DNA of 64,000 nt from Antennarius striatus (lineage: Eukaryota; Chordata; Actinopteri; Lophiiformes; Antennariidae), in the NCBI RefSeq assembly GCF_040054535.1, contig NC_090782.1:20367001-20431000 (forward strand), written 5' to 3'. The first letter of the stretch is position 1. Each line of letters starts with the position of its first letter. Position numbers and translations under genes: made by a program. The notes beneath the pieces were generated by a model. That model did not search any database and was not told where the DNA came from. It was given only the letters and a program-made list of their open reading frames with translations. Below, piece by piece: positions 47,149-59,400 of the stretch.

Positions 47149-48626
47149 CTGGTCCAGATAACAGGTACAATGCATAAACATGTGCTTTAATAATGTTTAA
47201 ACTGCAAACCAACTTTAAAGTTTTATCATGCTTTTCAGCCACGTCTACCATTAATGAACAGCTAAAAACATTTAAGTAGGTTTATAATTATGCGATCTCA
47301 CCTGTATACGAGCCTCAGGCAGGTTGATGGAGAATGCCAGCCTCTCCCTCATGCCGACATCTGGGTACTGCGTTTGTTGGAAAACTTTCTCCAGAGCCTC
47401 CAGCTGCGACACCGTGAACGCCGTGCGACTGCGCCGTTGTTTCTGGTGGTTTCCATACCGAGCCTCCAGAATGAGCTCTGACAGGACAGACACACAAAAT
47501 GTCATCAGTTGAAGAAATTGAGTTAGCAGCAAATCCTCACTATTTTTACAAGATGACGATTATGGCAAGGGTTTCTGCAACATTTAAGAATACAGTTAAG
47601 GTTTGACACAAAGAGATCATTTGAATGGATTTTAGACTTGATAAAGTTATCTCCTTTCTGATATGTCTCCATAAAAAATGTATTTGCAATAAGTTTTGCA
47701 CTAGAGGAGGTTGTCAAGGTCCAACATTTGTAATTACTCTCCAGCATTTTATGTCTTATTAATAAATTCATGCAATAAATCAATTAATCTGTTAGCAGCA
47801 TTAAAAAGTAATCCGGTAGAGACAAATGCCTTTATGGTTAATTTATGCACTGTGTGACAATTTAATTTCTTTTAAAAAGTGCCTTTTATTTACATCGCAT
47901 TCTTGATGAAGTAACAAGCAGGCCAAGAAGTACTCAAATCATTTAAAGTAAGAGTATACCAAAGTGTAGAAATACCATGTCACAAATGAAAAACCTTATC
48001 ATGCATTTCATTGTTTACTCAACAAAATATGTTTTACCATCAAAATATAAAACACCAAATGTGAATTAGAGAATGCCATTACTGTATTATAATAGCTTTA
48101 AAAAGCACATATACTGTGAGGACCACTAAAATATCATTTTAATCTATAATACAGAATATATCTATGACATTTTCCAATCATATTTAATAATGATTACCTA
48201 AATGTGCAAATTAGTCAGCACTGGACCCTGAAAGGTAATGGAGTAAAACTCTAAAGATATCTTGGATATACATACTGTATACACAGTACTTGACAAGTAC
48301 TTGAGTAATTACATTAAATGCTTTCAACTACTGTCCACAGATGGGGTCAAAAAAAACCCAAATAAAAGATTGTACTCTATTATTTCTGCCTATATTTTAA
48401 AAATGTCAAATGTTTTAAAGTGTCTTATTTCCTCCTGAGGTGAGCAGGACCGGGGCCCACCTGCCAGTCTCTCAGCCACGGACAGCGCGTGGACAGCCGG
48501 GCTGGAAGCGGAGTAAACGCGGTACTGCTCCGCCATCTGGTGGTGCAGGTCGAACAGCGTGGAGTGGACCCCGTGGAGAGGATACGCACGGAGAGAGGAC
48601 GTCCCGCAGAAATTTAAGGAGCTCAT
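46660..48626 (-). CDS. dmbx1-like: DMBX-type PRD-class homeobox protein, 276 residues, three coding exons
   Basis: DMBX proteins are paired-like homeodomain transcription factors (mostly repressors) patterning the diencephalon, midbrain and hindbrain. The exons join in frame. The N-terminus has the family block [23 protein letters not shown], close to DMBX1 (SVHALTLAERLA-DIILEARYG as I recall it). The homeodomain is residues 69-128, with R5, F8, L16, F20, W48, F49, K50, N51 and R53 all present; K50 predicts TAATCC binding. The intron between homeodomain residues 46 and 47 is typical of the PRD class. The homeodomain differs from DMBX1 at many sites ([26 protein letters not shown]). The 148-residue tail is unlike DMBX1, and the C-terminal OAR motif is not seen. 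It is shorter than human DMBX1 (about 380). I judge it a divergent paralogue, not dmbx1 itself. Confidence 0.85.
47302..47477 (-). CDS. dmbx1-like: homeobox gene exon 2 (most of the homeodomain)
   Basis: 176 nt: tcctgtcag|AGCTCATT to ATACAG|gtgaga. Encodes [20 protein letters not shown] through INLPEARIQ, homeodomain residues 1-46. Confidence 0.92.
47478..48460 (-). other. dmbx1-like: homeobox gene intron
   Basis: About 1 kb, AT-rich, with nothing else recognised. Confidence 0.8.
48461..48626 (-). CDS. dmbx1-like: homeobox gene coding exon 1
   Basis: ATG at 48624-48626 in a good context (AACATGA), seven nucleotides after the acceptor ttttccag|GTACAAC; donor CTGGCAG|gtgggc. Encodes 55 residues ending [11 protein letters not shown]. 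The exon is GC-rich compared with its flanks. Its start aligns with the N-terminus of DMBX1 by the shared LH-x-LH pattern. Confidence 0.88.
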
Positions 48627-49080
48627 GTTGTACCTGGAAAATAAGTGAGACGCATTTTACTTCCTGATGATTTAAACTAAAGTCCAAGTCTCTTAAATGT
48701 TCATGTCGAGTTGTAAATATATGAGGTCGATGAATCGATTAACATCAAATTAGAAAAAGATATGTTTTAGAATTACATAAACATTACATTTACGATTGAA
48801 CATATCTCAATGATCCCCTAAGGCTATATTATTGCTGTTCCTTCCCTTCTTTGTGGTAAATTCTTCTTTCACTGTTCGTAGTGTACGAAAAGTTTAGGAA
48901 TATATGGTCCAAACTTGGTAGAGAAATGAAACCAATCCATTCTCCCCTCTCACTCTCGGTTATAAAGGCAGCATTTAATACAAAGGAAGTTTCAGCTATT
49001 TTTTCATGTGGAAAAAACCCCCCAAAACAAAACACAAACGTTGTCCCAAGTGCAGTTTTTAAATGTCCTTATCTGTTTAC

Positions 49081-49230
49081 CTCAGTCCCGAGATCCAGGT
49101 GCGCTTTTACGCACAGAGTAAACTGTAGTCCGGTACTTCCTCCTCCAGTCTGGGCCTCCAACGCTCCTTATCGTGGCACAAATCTTATTCTCCGAAACCA
49201 TTCTCACCCACGACTATTTAAAGAAGCATT
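49081..49230 (-). promoter_or_regulatory. dmbx1-like: candidate untranslated exon 1 and TATA-like promoter of the homeobox gene
   Basis: The minus-strand donor ACTGAG|gtaaac puts the exon edge at 49081. About 30 nt upstream of a plausible start near 49185 lies TTTAAATA (49215-49222). This would supply the exon that splices to the acceptor at 48634. Confidence 0.5.
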
Positions 49231-49259
49231 TACCCAGGCTCCCCTCAGCCATTAGCCAA

Positions 49260-49620
49260 TAGAAAGAAAGGCATTAGCCGGGATTAGGTGGGATGAGGAA
49301 AGAGAGGGGGGTTTGCAAGGGGCTCAAGTTTTTTGAAACTATTGAACTTGGGAGATTTATGCCAAGGATTCTCCAATAAACGAGCGTTTCATTCCCTCCC
49401 GCTAAAACAATTAAAACAATGTGGTTGGCTAATCTCCGAGGCAGGACAGATTAAAATAACAGCCTTTGATTGTGCTCCCCTTCCCAGTCCCCTTTCTCCC
49501 ATCCCGTTGGCTCTGACAGTCCCCTCTCGGAGGGGGTTTTCTCTAAGGGTTTGTTTTGCTAACAGGCTCCATATTTTGCCTATAAACTGTCACCATGTGA
49601 AGTTAATCTGAATCTTGCTC
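49260..49620. promoter_or_regulatory. candidate upstream regulatory block
   Basis: Just beyond the candidate promoter, the sequence is less AT-biased. It contains GGATTA at 49280-49285, TAATCT at 49430-49435 and 49604-49609, and repeated ATTAAAA/AATTAAAA homeodomain-type cores. No repeat or exon explains it. Confidence 0.35.
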
Positions 49621-51289
49621 AATGAGAACAATTCCTTAAAATCCATTGCTGAGCTAAATTAGCAGTCTTCCCAGGAACGGAAAAGAAAAAAATTATTGCT
49701 CTCATGAGAAAATATCAAATTGTCACCAAAATGAAGTTCATTATTATATTTTATAATCCATATATCAATGAAGGCAAGTGAGTGATTATATTTGCTTCAA
49801 AGCATGAATAAATTATGAAGCACATTTGCACTGATGTCAAGATATCCACATGTGTTTACAACAGGTGTGCACATCATTTTAAAAGGTAACTTCTCCTTTG
49901 AAGATTTATTTTACTAAACTGTCACTCATTACATCTTTATAAAACACCCATATCTGCTTATACCGAAGTGTTATAAACCATATTTATGGTTGTAAAAACA
50001 TTATATTCTCTAGAGTATTCAATATGATTAGGTTACGTGATGGCAGATTCTGATTATCAAATAGTTTCACATAGGTCCTTGTAAAGCTGTGGTTGTTGGA
50101 GCATTTTAGGATCTTGTGTGAACTTCCTCAGCAGGCGGAGTTCAATGGAGTGCAGCTGTGGCGAAATTGCAAATATAGAGTTTTATTTATTCTTTTAACG
50201 CTCAGAAAAAGAGAAGTATGAACATTTACGATTCCACAGCAGCTGGTCCAACTCCATCTGCTGAGAAAGATGAAATGTGAAGTGACTGAAAGCTCCTGAT
50301 CAGCCACTGGATGGGCCCTGACTTAGATCAGCCTGGCCATTACAATTCTGCTGTCACTTAGTATTAGTTTTAGTTGGTAACAGTAATGTAAATAATATAA
50401 TCACATGAAATATACAGTTGTGCATATGTTTTGGGAAAAAAATATAGATTTTACCCAACTTTATTTGTCGGACAACTTTACGTAGTAAATACTTTACAGG
50501 GTCACAATAGCAATAATCAATGAATGGATTTCCATGTATGATTATAGATCATAATACTCCCTTACAATTAACCTGTGGGGAAAATGACAGCTTTAATAAA
50601 TTATTATTTAATAAATTATTATTACCTCCACCCCAGCTGCAATATTTAAGTGACGTTTACAACTTATCAATAAATAATCGTACAAAAAATAAATATTATC
50701 CTGGGACTGAACTTTCTGCATGGTGATCACTTGTTCCATGGTCATACTTTTGTACTTTTATTTACTTACTTTTACCTCTTTTGAGTCTGACAAATATAAA
50801 TCACACACTAAACATGGAATTGATCACAATTCACATGACATGTTGTTTGGTGTCTTTAAGTGTGATTATGTTTACTTATTTTATTTTACATTTACAAAGT
50901 GATATTCTATATATCCTCTGTTAACATTAAGTACAGCCTTTCCAGGGATGGATAACACGTCACGTTCTGATCTAACAATAGTGTTTTGATGTTAAGTAAG
51001 CTGCTACAGGTACATTCCTCCACCCCACTCAATGACACATGAAGAAATAGTTTAATATTTTATTAATATTCACAGAGAACATGTGGGACGTCTTGACTCC
51101 TGTGTAACTTGTGTGTACACAGACAGAACCACAATCCACTTGGTCGCCTCAGTCTCACCCACGATCGACTCCTCAGACTTTCAAAATATGTGAAAATGTT
51201 TGTGCTCTTTTTTCCCCCCTGGCTTTTTTCCTCCTCCTTTCGCTGTTCTTGGCTGTCAAGCTATATTAGTGTCCGATAGAAATAAGTCA
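49621..51289. other. intergenic, no gene seen
   Basis: AT-rich sequence with short domain-free open frames only. Confidence 0.6.
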
Positions 51290-51480
51290 TTTAGAAGAGG
51301 CTCTGTCGGCCAGCCCCTCAGCTCCACTAAAAGCTCCAGGATTAGGTCCCAGAGGCCTTTGTCTCCACAGCCCGTAGGATTAGGGGAGATTTTCTGCGAA
51401 GAGAGAAAAAAAGTAGTTATTTCATGGCACTTTCATGATGAAACCTGGCCAAAGCTGTGTTGGCTGGGGGGATTAGAGGC
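51290..51480. promoter_or_regulatory. cluster of three GGATTA sites
   Basis: GGATTA at 51339-51344, 51377-51382 and 51470-51475, all in the same orientation, within 137 bp. This hexamer is the core of K50 homeodomain sites (OTX, GSC, PITX, DMBX). By chance about one per 2 kb is expected on both strands together. Confidence 0.4.
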
Positions 51481-54400
51481 ACACAAAGAGTGTGGTTGTG
51501 TGTGACCCTCCCCATCACGGAGCCACCATCACTGACTCACTCACAACCCCCCCCTGGATCATTTCTCTTCTGAAGGCCAGGCAGGGCTTGGCAAAGTTCA
51601 CCTCCTCCCCATCAAGATGACCAGGATTCAGGGTAAATTGAGTAATGGTCTCATCAGTTAGCTCCTCAATCCAAAACTGCCTCATCTCAAATTCCCACAA
51701 GGACGAGTGAGCTCTAAACAACAGCACACAGGCTATCAAATTCCACTTGTCCTTAAGTTCATCATCATAACAAGTGAGTGGTAACAAGCAGGCGGTCATG
51801 CAGCACATCTAATCACTAGGATGGGGGTGTTCTACATTAAAGACTTGTCTGTGGACGTAAGTGAGAAGTTACTGGATTGGAGTCCCTCCTGCAGTGTTTA
51901 AAAGTGCTTAAAAGGAATTATCCTTCTCTTAGAGGATCCAGTTACACATGCATGGATTACAGTGAACAAAACCCAAAAGGAGAAGTCGCGTCACTTCAAC
52001 AGCCTCAGTGAGCAGGTGAAAACCCACACAGGTTTAAGAACTGTTGAGGGAATTATATTATTATACGACCTCTGGGCTCTGCCGACATTAAAAAAACTGT
52101 GATGTGAATAGAGAGCCTCAAAAACTCGCAGCTTTTATCCTGCTTTATTTCAAATAACATTCAGTTATTAAAGTTTAGCTAACACATGAACTGTGAAACT
52201 TTGTTGATGTACAAAGGCTGAATTTGGTGCAGTTTTTGATACAGAGGGGTTCACAACAGAGGAAATGACTAAAATGAGTACGGAAATTTGTGAAAGAATG
52301 ATATAAACAGCAATGACTGGATGAGAAGTGACATTCTAAAGTCTTATTGACCTAGATTCACTCCTTTTGAAAAACTGGAAGTGGAAATAAGTGAGGGTGG
52401 AGGGGCAGTTAATCTTCTTTTTTTGTCCGTCTTCTTCTTTTGTCAGCAAGATTTTTTTTTTTTGTAATTGTCTCCTGTTTAACAGATGCTTCAGAAAGAA
52501 AATTTCCCTTATGTTCAGGCTTTATTTAATTACTTATCAATAGTGGAAATGTGTATTGACAAGGACCTGTCAGGAGGGGACCTTTGTAGTTGTCAGTTAT
52601 CTCTAAGGAGGTGCCCCTCGGACACCGACTGGATCGATCGGCATGCAAAACACAACGGAGGGGCCTTTTGGAGCCGCAGCGATGGTCCGGGAGCATGTGG
52701 GCTGGAGAAGGGCGAACAGGCGGAGCAGCTAAAGAGTTCTTCATTGGGGGAATCGATCAGGCCGGCTGGCCTTTGACCTGGGGGAGACGGGGAAGAGCGG
52801 GCAGCGGGTCATTGGGTGTTCTTAAGCCCCTGTGAGTGTCAGGATCACGCTGTGAGACCTGACACTGGCTATGACACACTCAGGGCTTAGAGTGACATTG
52901 ACCTGGTTGCAAACAAACTGAGTACATATTAAAAAAAAAAAAACCTCAAACATTCACACGCATAAAGGTGGCTTTAGTTCACAGATTGCAATCATTGATT
53001 GAGATCATTTTATGCCAGCGAGAGGCTTATAGTTAACAGAATAAAAAAACACCCCCAAAAAAACACTCTTTCATATTAGCGAGTGACTTATTATTTTCTG
53101 ATTATCTTTCTATGATCTCCTGTGCAGCCCTCGGGACCATGGCAATAAGCAGCTAATGGAGCAGATCAATATGAGGGGACTGAGTAAAGATCAGTCTCTT
53201 AATTAGGCTGGACTGCTATAGATTAAAGATCTAGAAAGAGGGACAGGCGGATAACGGTGTCCCGAGGGTCAAGGGCACCCACAGTGGATGAAATTCGGGT
53301 GCAAGAGGTGAGCTGAAGACTAACAGACAGAAAACTGACCTCAGCCCTTTAAAGCCATCTTCTCTTAAGAGCCGACTTTCTAGGCCCAGAGACGATATAA
53401 AACCATGTCAACAAAGATTTTGGTTCACATCTAAAAAGAGTCTTTAAATGCACTTCCATGTTTACTTTGACAAAAAAAAAAAAAAAAGATAGGGAGCTTT
53501 TCAAAATGCGCCAGAGCTGAAACCAAGAGTCAAACTGTCAGAAACTTAACTTTTAAATAGTTTGATAAGTGAACAATTGTTTTTTGTGGCTTTTCTTCAT
53601 CTCTTATAATACACTGAAGATCTTCGTAATGAGCAGATGTGACTTTGTGACAGGAATTTCTTTTTAAAGGTAAGACAGTTTGTACCATGAGTATAATAAT
53701 GAAGGCTGGAAGCAACACTTTTCTTTTATTATTATCGATTAACAGACCTTTTCTAAAAATTCTTTGATTTAAAAATACCTGCAAAAGAGAGGTGATGCCA
53801 GCAAATGTTCACATTTGGAGACAGCGCAGAAGCTGAAACTTGGGATTTTTCAACCTTTTCATTGATTAATCATTTACCAAATAGTTGCCGATTGTCTTCA
53901 TCAATTGCTTGACTCAGTCTACTCAGTACGCAGGCAGTAAAGTGTTCATCTGCTCCGCTCTTGTAGAGATAATGCTGCTCTTCATCTCTCAGCATGGGGT
54001 CAGTATCAGAGCCTCGGCTCGCAGCTTCCCCCTGGTGACCCCCACTAGTCAAAGGTGATCACGGGGAGAGAGAAAGAGGCACTGATCGAATTTGATAATG
54101 AAGACGACCCCTCTAAGCTGCTTTTCTCCACATGTTCGAAATCTCTGCAACACACCGTAAACACTGGGAAGCCCCCCCTCCCTGTCACTGGAACATTGTG
54201 TAGGTATTGATCCCAGCTAACTGGCTCTTTCAATACCTGGGGTCTGTGGCCCGGCCTGGGGAAATGCATACTGACATGTGACGGGAGGAGCTTAGCAGGC
54301 AAACACCAAAGAAAGGATGGGCCTCTCAGTTTAGCATTTGTCTTCAATTTTTTTTTTTTTCAATTACACATCTGCTGAAGAGAGAATTACAGCAGCTGCA

Positions 54401-56023
54401 CCTGCTGTCGAAGAGACATGTAGATGGTAAGAAGAGAAGCGCAGTGCGAAGAAAAAGCTGTCACACTGTCAAAAACTGTTTGTGCAGCAGAGGTGGAAGA
54501 AGTACGCCGATCGTTTCCAGGAAAAAGTGGAAAACAATACAGATATCCTAAATGACAAGCGAAACGACTTAAATTCAACTTTTTTTCACTTATTTTTTAC
54601 TGTATTACTTTCAAGCTTATTCAGCTTACTATTGTTTTTATTTCCGTTTCTTAGTCCACAAATACTTTAGTCAGTACTTAAATATAATGACAAGATTACA
54701 TACTGCTGAGACTTTACTAAATGACCCATTGGGTTTCTAAAGAAACGTGATCTTATTAACAGACATCCCAGCATGCATTGTTTTAAAGATAAACCCCTCC
54801 TGAATAAAAGTAAAGCTAATAGTAAAGACAAAACTATGTGCAATGAAGGTTATGATGGAATTCACTGTTCACTTGATTCTTTTTTCTTTAAATCGCAGAG
54901 GGCAGCTTAATGTAGTCGTGACCTGCAGGAGCAGCTGGAACTCACCGCCATGATGATTCAAAATGAACTTGCTGTTTTGGACTTTGTGTTCAAGACTCAC
55001 TCAAAGACTTTGCTGTGCTTATTATATTGGACTCACCTTATGGCAGCAGGGGAACTTCTGTTCAAGTTGAACCAGCTTAGTTATTTTTTAGTTGTGTTTT
55101 ATAAGCTCACATTTACTGTGTAAAGTTTACTGGCAGATAAATTTAGAGCAGTAGAAAGTAAGAAAAAGTGTTTGTGATGGAGAAAGTGGAGTAAATATAA
55201 CAGTAACACCTTCTATCAAGAGTTAAGCTACTGTATAATATGCAGTGAGTGAAGACCATGCAGCATCGTTTAAACTTGGATCTTTTAATAGAAAAAACAT
55301 TAACAACCAAAAATGAACAAAACAAAAAAAAACTACTTGCAGCGTATTTACAGCACTCAAGTATTTTTGAATCACTGTCAACATAAAACAGCACAGGTTA
55401 GCAGGTTCTTATTAAATGATAAGCGTCTGTAATTAACAGCCCAGGCTTAATTCAACAGCAGTGGAAAAAAAAAAATCTGTGGTTTTTTTGTTGTTGTTTT
55501 TTTGGAACAAAAACATGTTACACCGGCTAATTTCCTGCAGCGCGCACGACAACAGGACAAGGGTTGAAAAAAGTTAATAGTTTGTCGGAACCTACATTGA
55601 CCTACATTGATATATTCCGTCAACTAGACCAAATTAATAGCGGTTTACGTTTCTGATGAGGGTATTTGATACGGTACAATAGGATAAGTCAGATTTCTGA
55701 ACCATCCTTCAAGTCGATAAGAACGGCAACATGAACAAAGTGTCAAAGATGGGAAACGAGGTGCGGCGTGAAACAACACCAGTGCATTTACATAGCAATT
55801 TTTCTACAGACTAAGACCCAAATGCACTTAAGAGTCACTTAGCAGTCTTGTTAATTCCAAGTGAATACTTTATAACACAGATGAGGTACTCAGTCTCAGA
55901 ATCTATACAAAAGCATCTCTATAGTGCAATGTAGGCTACAGACAACAGCCTGGCGTAAGTATAATAATAATCATTGTCATTTAGTGGACAATGTGCAGGG
56001 GGGTTCACCTCCTTCGGAAGGGT
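51481..56023. other. intergenic, gene-poor, some non-repetitive blocks
   Basis: No supported gene. Blocks at about 52560-52830 and 53090-53290 have balanced composition and homeobox-type motifs (for example ttaattaggc near 53200), as expected for developmental enhancers. A stretch near 53860-54050 resembles an old dispersed repeat. Conservation cannot be judged here. Confidence 0.5.
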
Positions 56024-56353
56024 TTTATTCATAGATTGTTTATATATTTTTATAGTTTATAGTGGATACTGCTCAAATAAAGAGAAATAAATAACAGTGT
56101 GAACAGAAACACTGATAAGAAAATAAAAAACTGTTAATTTGGGCTCGTATTGCTTTGAAGGCAGCTCTCTTGTTCAGTCAAGTCGGCAGCAATAATAGGA
56201 AGCTCCTCTCTTTAGGTGGAAAACTTCCATCTGACCTTAACTCTCCCTTGACACCCTGACCTGTCAAAAATCAGGTTTGAGCCTCCTGAACGTCTTCGTC
56301 TCCCCAAAACCAACGTGAAGGAATTGAGTGAAGTGAAGCTGACAGGCCACAGG
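56024..56353 (-). other. rexo1: rexo1 3' untranslated region (inferred)
   Basis: The first minus-strand AATAAA after the stop is at 56024-56029, giving about 330 nt. Confidence 0.5.
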
Positions 56354-56442
56354 TCATCTTTTGACCTTTGCATCCTCCTTGATCTTCCAAAACATTAACT
56401 CCATGCAGGCAGAAGCATCTTCGCTTGAGTCATGGCCTTCCA
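56354..56442 (-). CDS. rexo1: rexo1 last exon (Exo III motif and stop)
   Basis: gctttcag|TGGAAGG to TGA at 56354-56356. Encodes [20 protein letters not shown] then KEDAKVKR, with the catalytic His and Asp of the DEDDh set. Confidence 0.93.
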
Positions 56443-59400
56443 CTGAAAGCACAGGACAAATGACAGACGTTACTACAAATATATTTATTATTACATCAAA
56501 ATAAGGGCTTCAGTAAATGGTACTGAATGGAGGTCTAGTGCTGAGGCTGCAAGCATTGGTGTGTGTGTGACTGACACCTGCTGGTGACATTGATATGGTG
56601 CAGCTGAGTCGATCAGACTCGTTTTGTTCTGTTAAAATTACCAACAAACATAAACCGGGTTCAGATTATATGGTCTTCTGGATATAATGTGACAAATTAT
56701 ATAAACACTGTATTTACAAAACTACTGGATCTATGTTATTACTCAATTGCAAAACCAAATCATTTCAGTTTTTATTTATAGCAGATTTCATAACTGGGCT
56801 CTATTGAGATTGTTAGAAGCATTATTGTTTTTTCTACTTCTGCAAATAGTTTCTCTTGTATCCTCACCCATCTAAATGGCTTTTTGCTTTTACTTTTGTC
56901 CTACATTTATAAAATGTGGTCCTGACAAGGAACCACAGCTACTGAGGGACTATTATAAAAAAAATACAACCTTATATGATGCTAGGCTACATTGATAAAC
57001 TTTAATTTGACAGTAAATTTGTCTTGACTGAATGACTGTCCATTTGAGAGGTTAATTTCTGTGAAACCTGCTCGTCACACGGTAAAGATGAACTGACTGA
57101 TCATTCTGCAAGTCTTTCTATTTTTTGCATTGAAGTTTTGTTCTAGGGGACAAGTGATGTTTGGATGCAGGGGGGGAAGGGCTGGTGGACTACTATGTCA
57201 TGTCACAGGAATAACATGTTGCAAAACACGGTTATAAGTCGTTTATCATGAGTTGGTGAAGAGCACTATAATTTCCTCACCGTTATCCTGGATGATGCGT
57301 TTGAGGTAGTCGGCCATCAGGTTCCTCAAGGCACGTTTGTAGGGCAAGCCGAGACGGTGAGGGAACACAATGGCGGTGTCTACAACTGAAGAGTGGATTA
57401 GCTGGAGGTGTTTGTGTGAGAGAGAAAGAGAATAACATAAGGATGTTTCTGTAATTTTAACTGAAAAACAGAAACTAGTGTTGCCGTTAGTAAACGGGGT
57501 TTGCAGAGCAGCAGATTCTCCCGTGAATCATGAATTACACACACCTTACTTGTAGCTTTGTGTAAAAAGAGCCGGCAATCTAGACTCCTCATGTCTGATA
57601 ACACACTTTCTAAACATTCTTGAAGACCAGTGAGGAGCCTCTGTACCTTCAGAGCTAGCAGGTCGCTCTCCAGACTGTGTCCTATGAGGATGGATTCAGA
57701 GCTGAACATACTGAGCAGCACAGCTTGAACGTCTCGCAGGCTGATGGAGGTGTTTTCCAAATCCTCTTCTGTCACACCTGAAAATCTGGGAGGTATATAA
57801 AAAAACGTAACAAAACTATGACAGGTGGGGCTACAGCTGACGATTACTTTGTTCGTCATTTGATTCTTTAGTAGACGTGATGTCCGGATGCAAGAGTCAA
57901 ACTGACCGTGTGTTGTAATCGACCACTTTGCTTTCCGGTTTGACAAAAGTATCGTAGATGACTTTAATCTCGGAGTCTATGACCGTCACCCTCGTCAGTT
58001 CCAGGCCCTGCTTCGTGTAGCACTGAATCAAATGTGAAGAAACAAGCTTGTGTGACTAAAAGGACATAACGCAGTCATGCAGGGAAATGTGAACATTGTC
58101 AATCGTGCAGTTTGATTCATTACGCAAATAAAGTGTTTGACTCACCATCTCACAGTCCAGAGCAAACACGCCTCCATCGCCATGAGGAGGGAGACCTTTA
58201 CTAAACGTTGTGACAAAGCCGTCCACAGACTCCTTACGGCCATCCTGAACATGTTGCTATGGGGAAAATCAAACGTGTTTTAAAAACTTCAAAACAAATG
58301 AGAGGTGTGTTTTACTCTAGGTATCATGAACATGCTGAAATGGCATCCAGTTAATAATAGCACACTTAAATATCTAAGAAAATAACATTTATCCTTGATG
58401 GGGAAAGGCAGTGGTCTGAGAAATATTATTCAAACTTTTAATAATAGCATCAATAATTAGGATTGGATAGGAAATATAAAATACATAAGAGGTTATTTTA
58501 TCTATACAACTATAAGCTGGTACCTTGGCAACTTGGCATCCTGTTGCACCTACAGCTACAGCACAGCAGCTATAACTGGTCTCCCAGCCTCCAGCGACTG
58601 ACGACAAGAAAATTTGCTTTCAGTTCATTAGTGTCAGAAAATTAAAAAAGTGCTCCATGAAATAAATTTATTTTTGCCAAAAAACAAAAACGAATCATTG
58701 TCATTTTTATTTCATACAAACTGAATGACAAAAACGTCTTCTAATATAACAGTTTAATTAAAAAATGAACAGTTTTCTAATATATTGAGAAAGAAAAAAG
58801 ATCACATAGCATACTCACCTCTATGTCTGCGCAATCGTCCCCAGTGATAGTTGCATTCCTCTTTCCGCACACAGCTGCCTTTCACGTTCACTTTATATTC
58901 AGCTCCACATCGGCAGCAGATCTTGTTGAATGCTGCAAACACATTATAGTCGTGTGAAATTCACGACAACAGCATCGATCACGACAGATGGTTGACATCA
59001 CTCACCATCTGAAGGAGCCTTTTTTTCTGGGAGGTTGCAAATGATGGCTTTGCCAGGAGACTCCGGGTTGGGTCTTGGGTATCCGTGCTCCTGGAGTTGC
59101 TCGTCCGTCATCAGGTAAGCTTTCAGCTTCCTGTACAGCGTGGCTCCTTCAGTGAGACGGATCAACAAGTGTCACGATTATAACAGACCTGCCTACACAA
59201 GGGACCTTTATCGCGAAACTAAAATGTGTGAAATCTGTACATTCATGTGTCAAGTTTATTTAAGAAAAAAACAATGACAGAGAAAAGGGAATGAGATGAA
59301 AAGCTGACACTTCTGCCTTGATTGCAACCCTTTGCGACACTTGAGCACAAAATAAGTGATGAAATAAGAGGGGAAAAAGATCTTATTTACCAGTGAGCTT

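Noticed and set aside
47290..47512. Plus-strand open frames over the homeobox exon
   Set aside because: They are antisense to the well-supported homeodomain exon and encode no known domain.
52486..52835. Plus-strand frames near 52.5-52.8 kb as a small gene
   Set aside because: Overlapping frames on both strands, no domain and no splice support. The balanced composition fits a regulatory block better.
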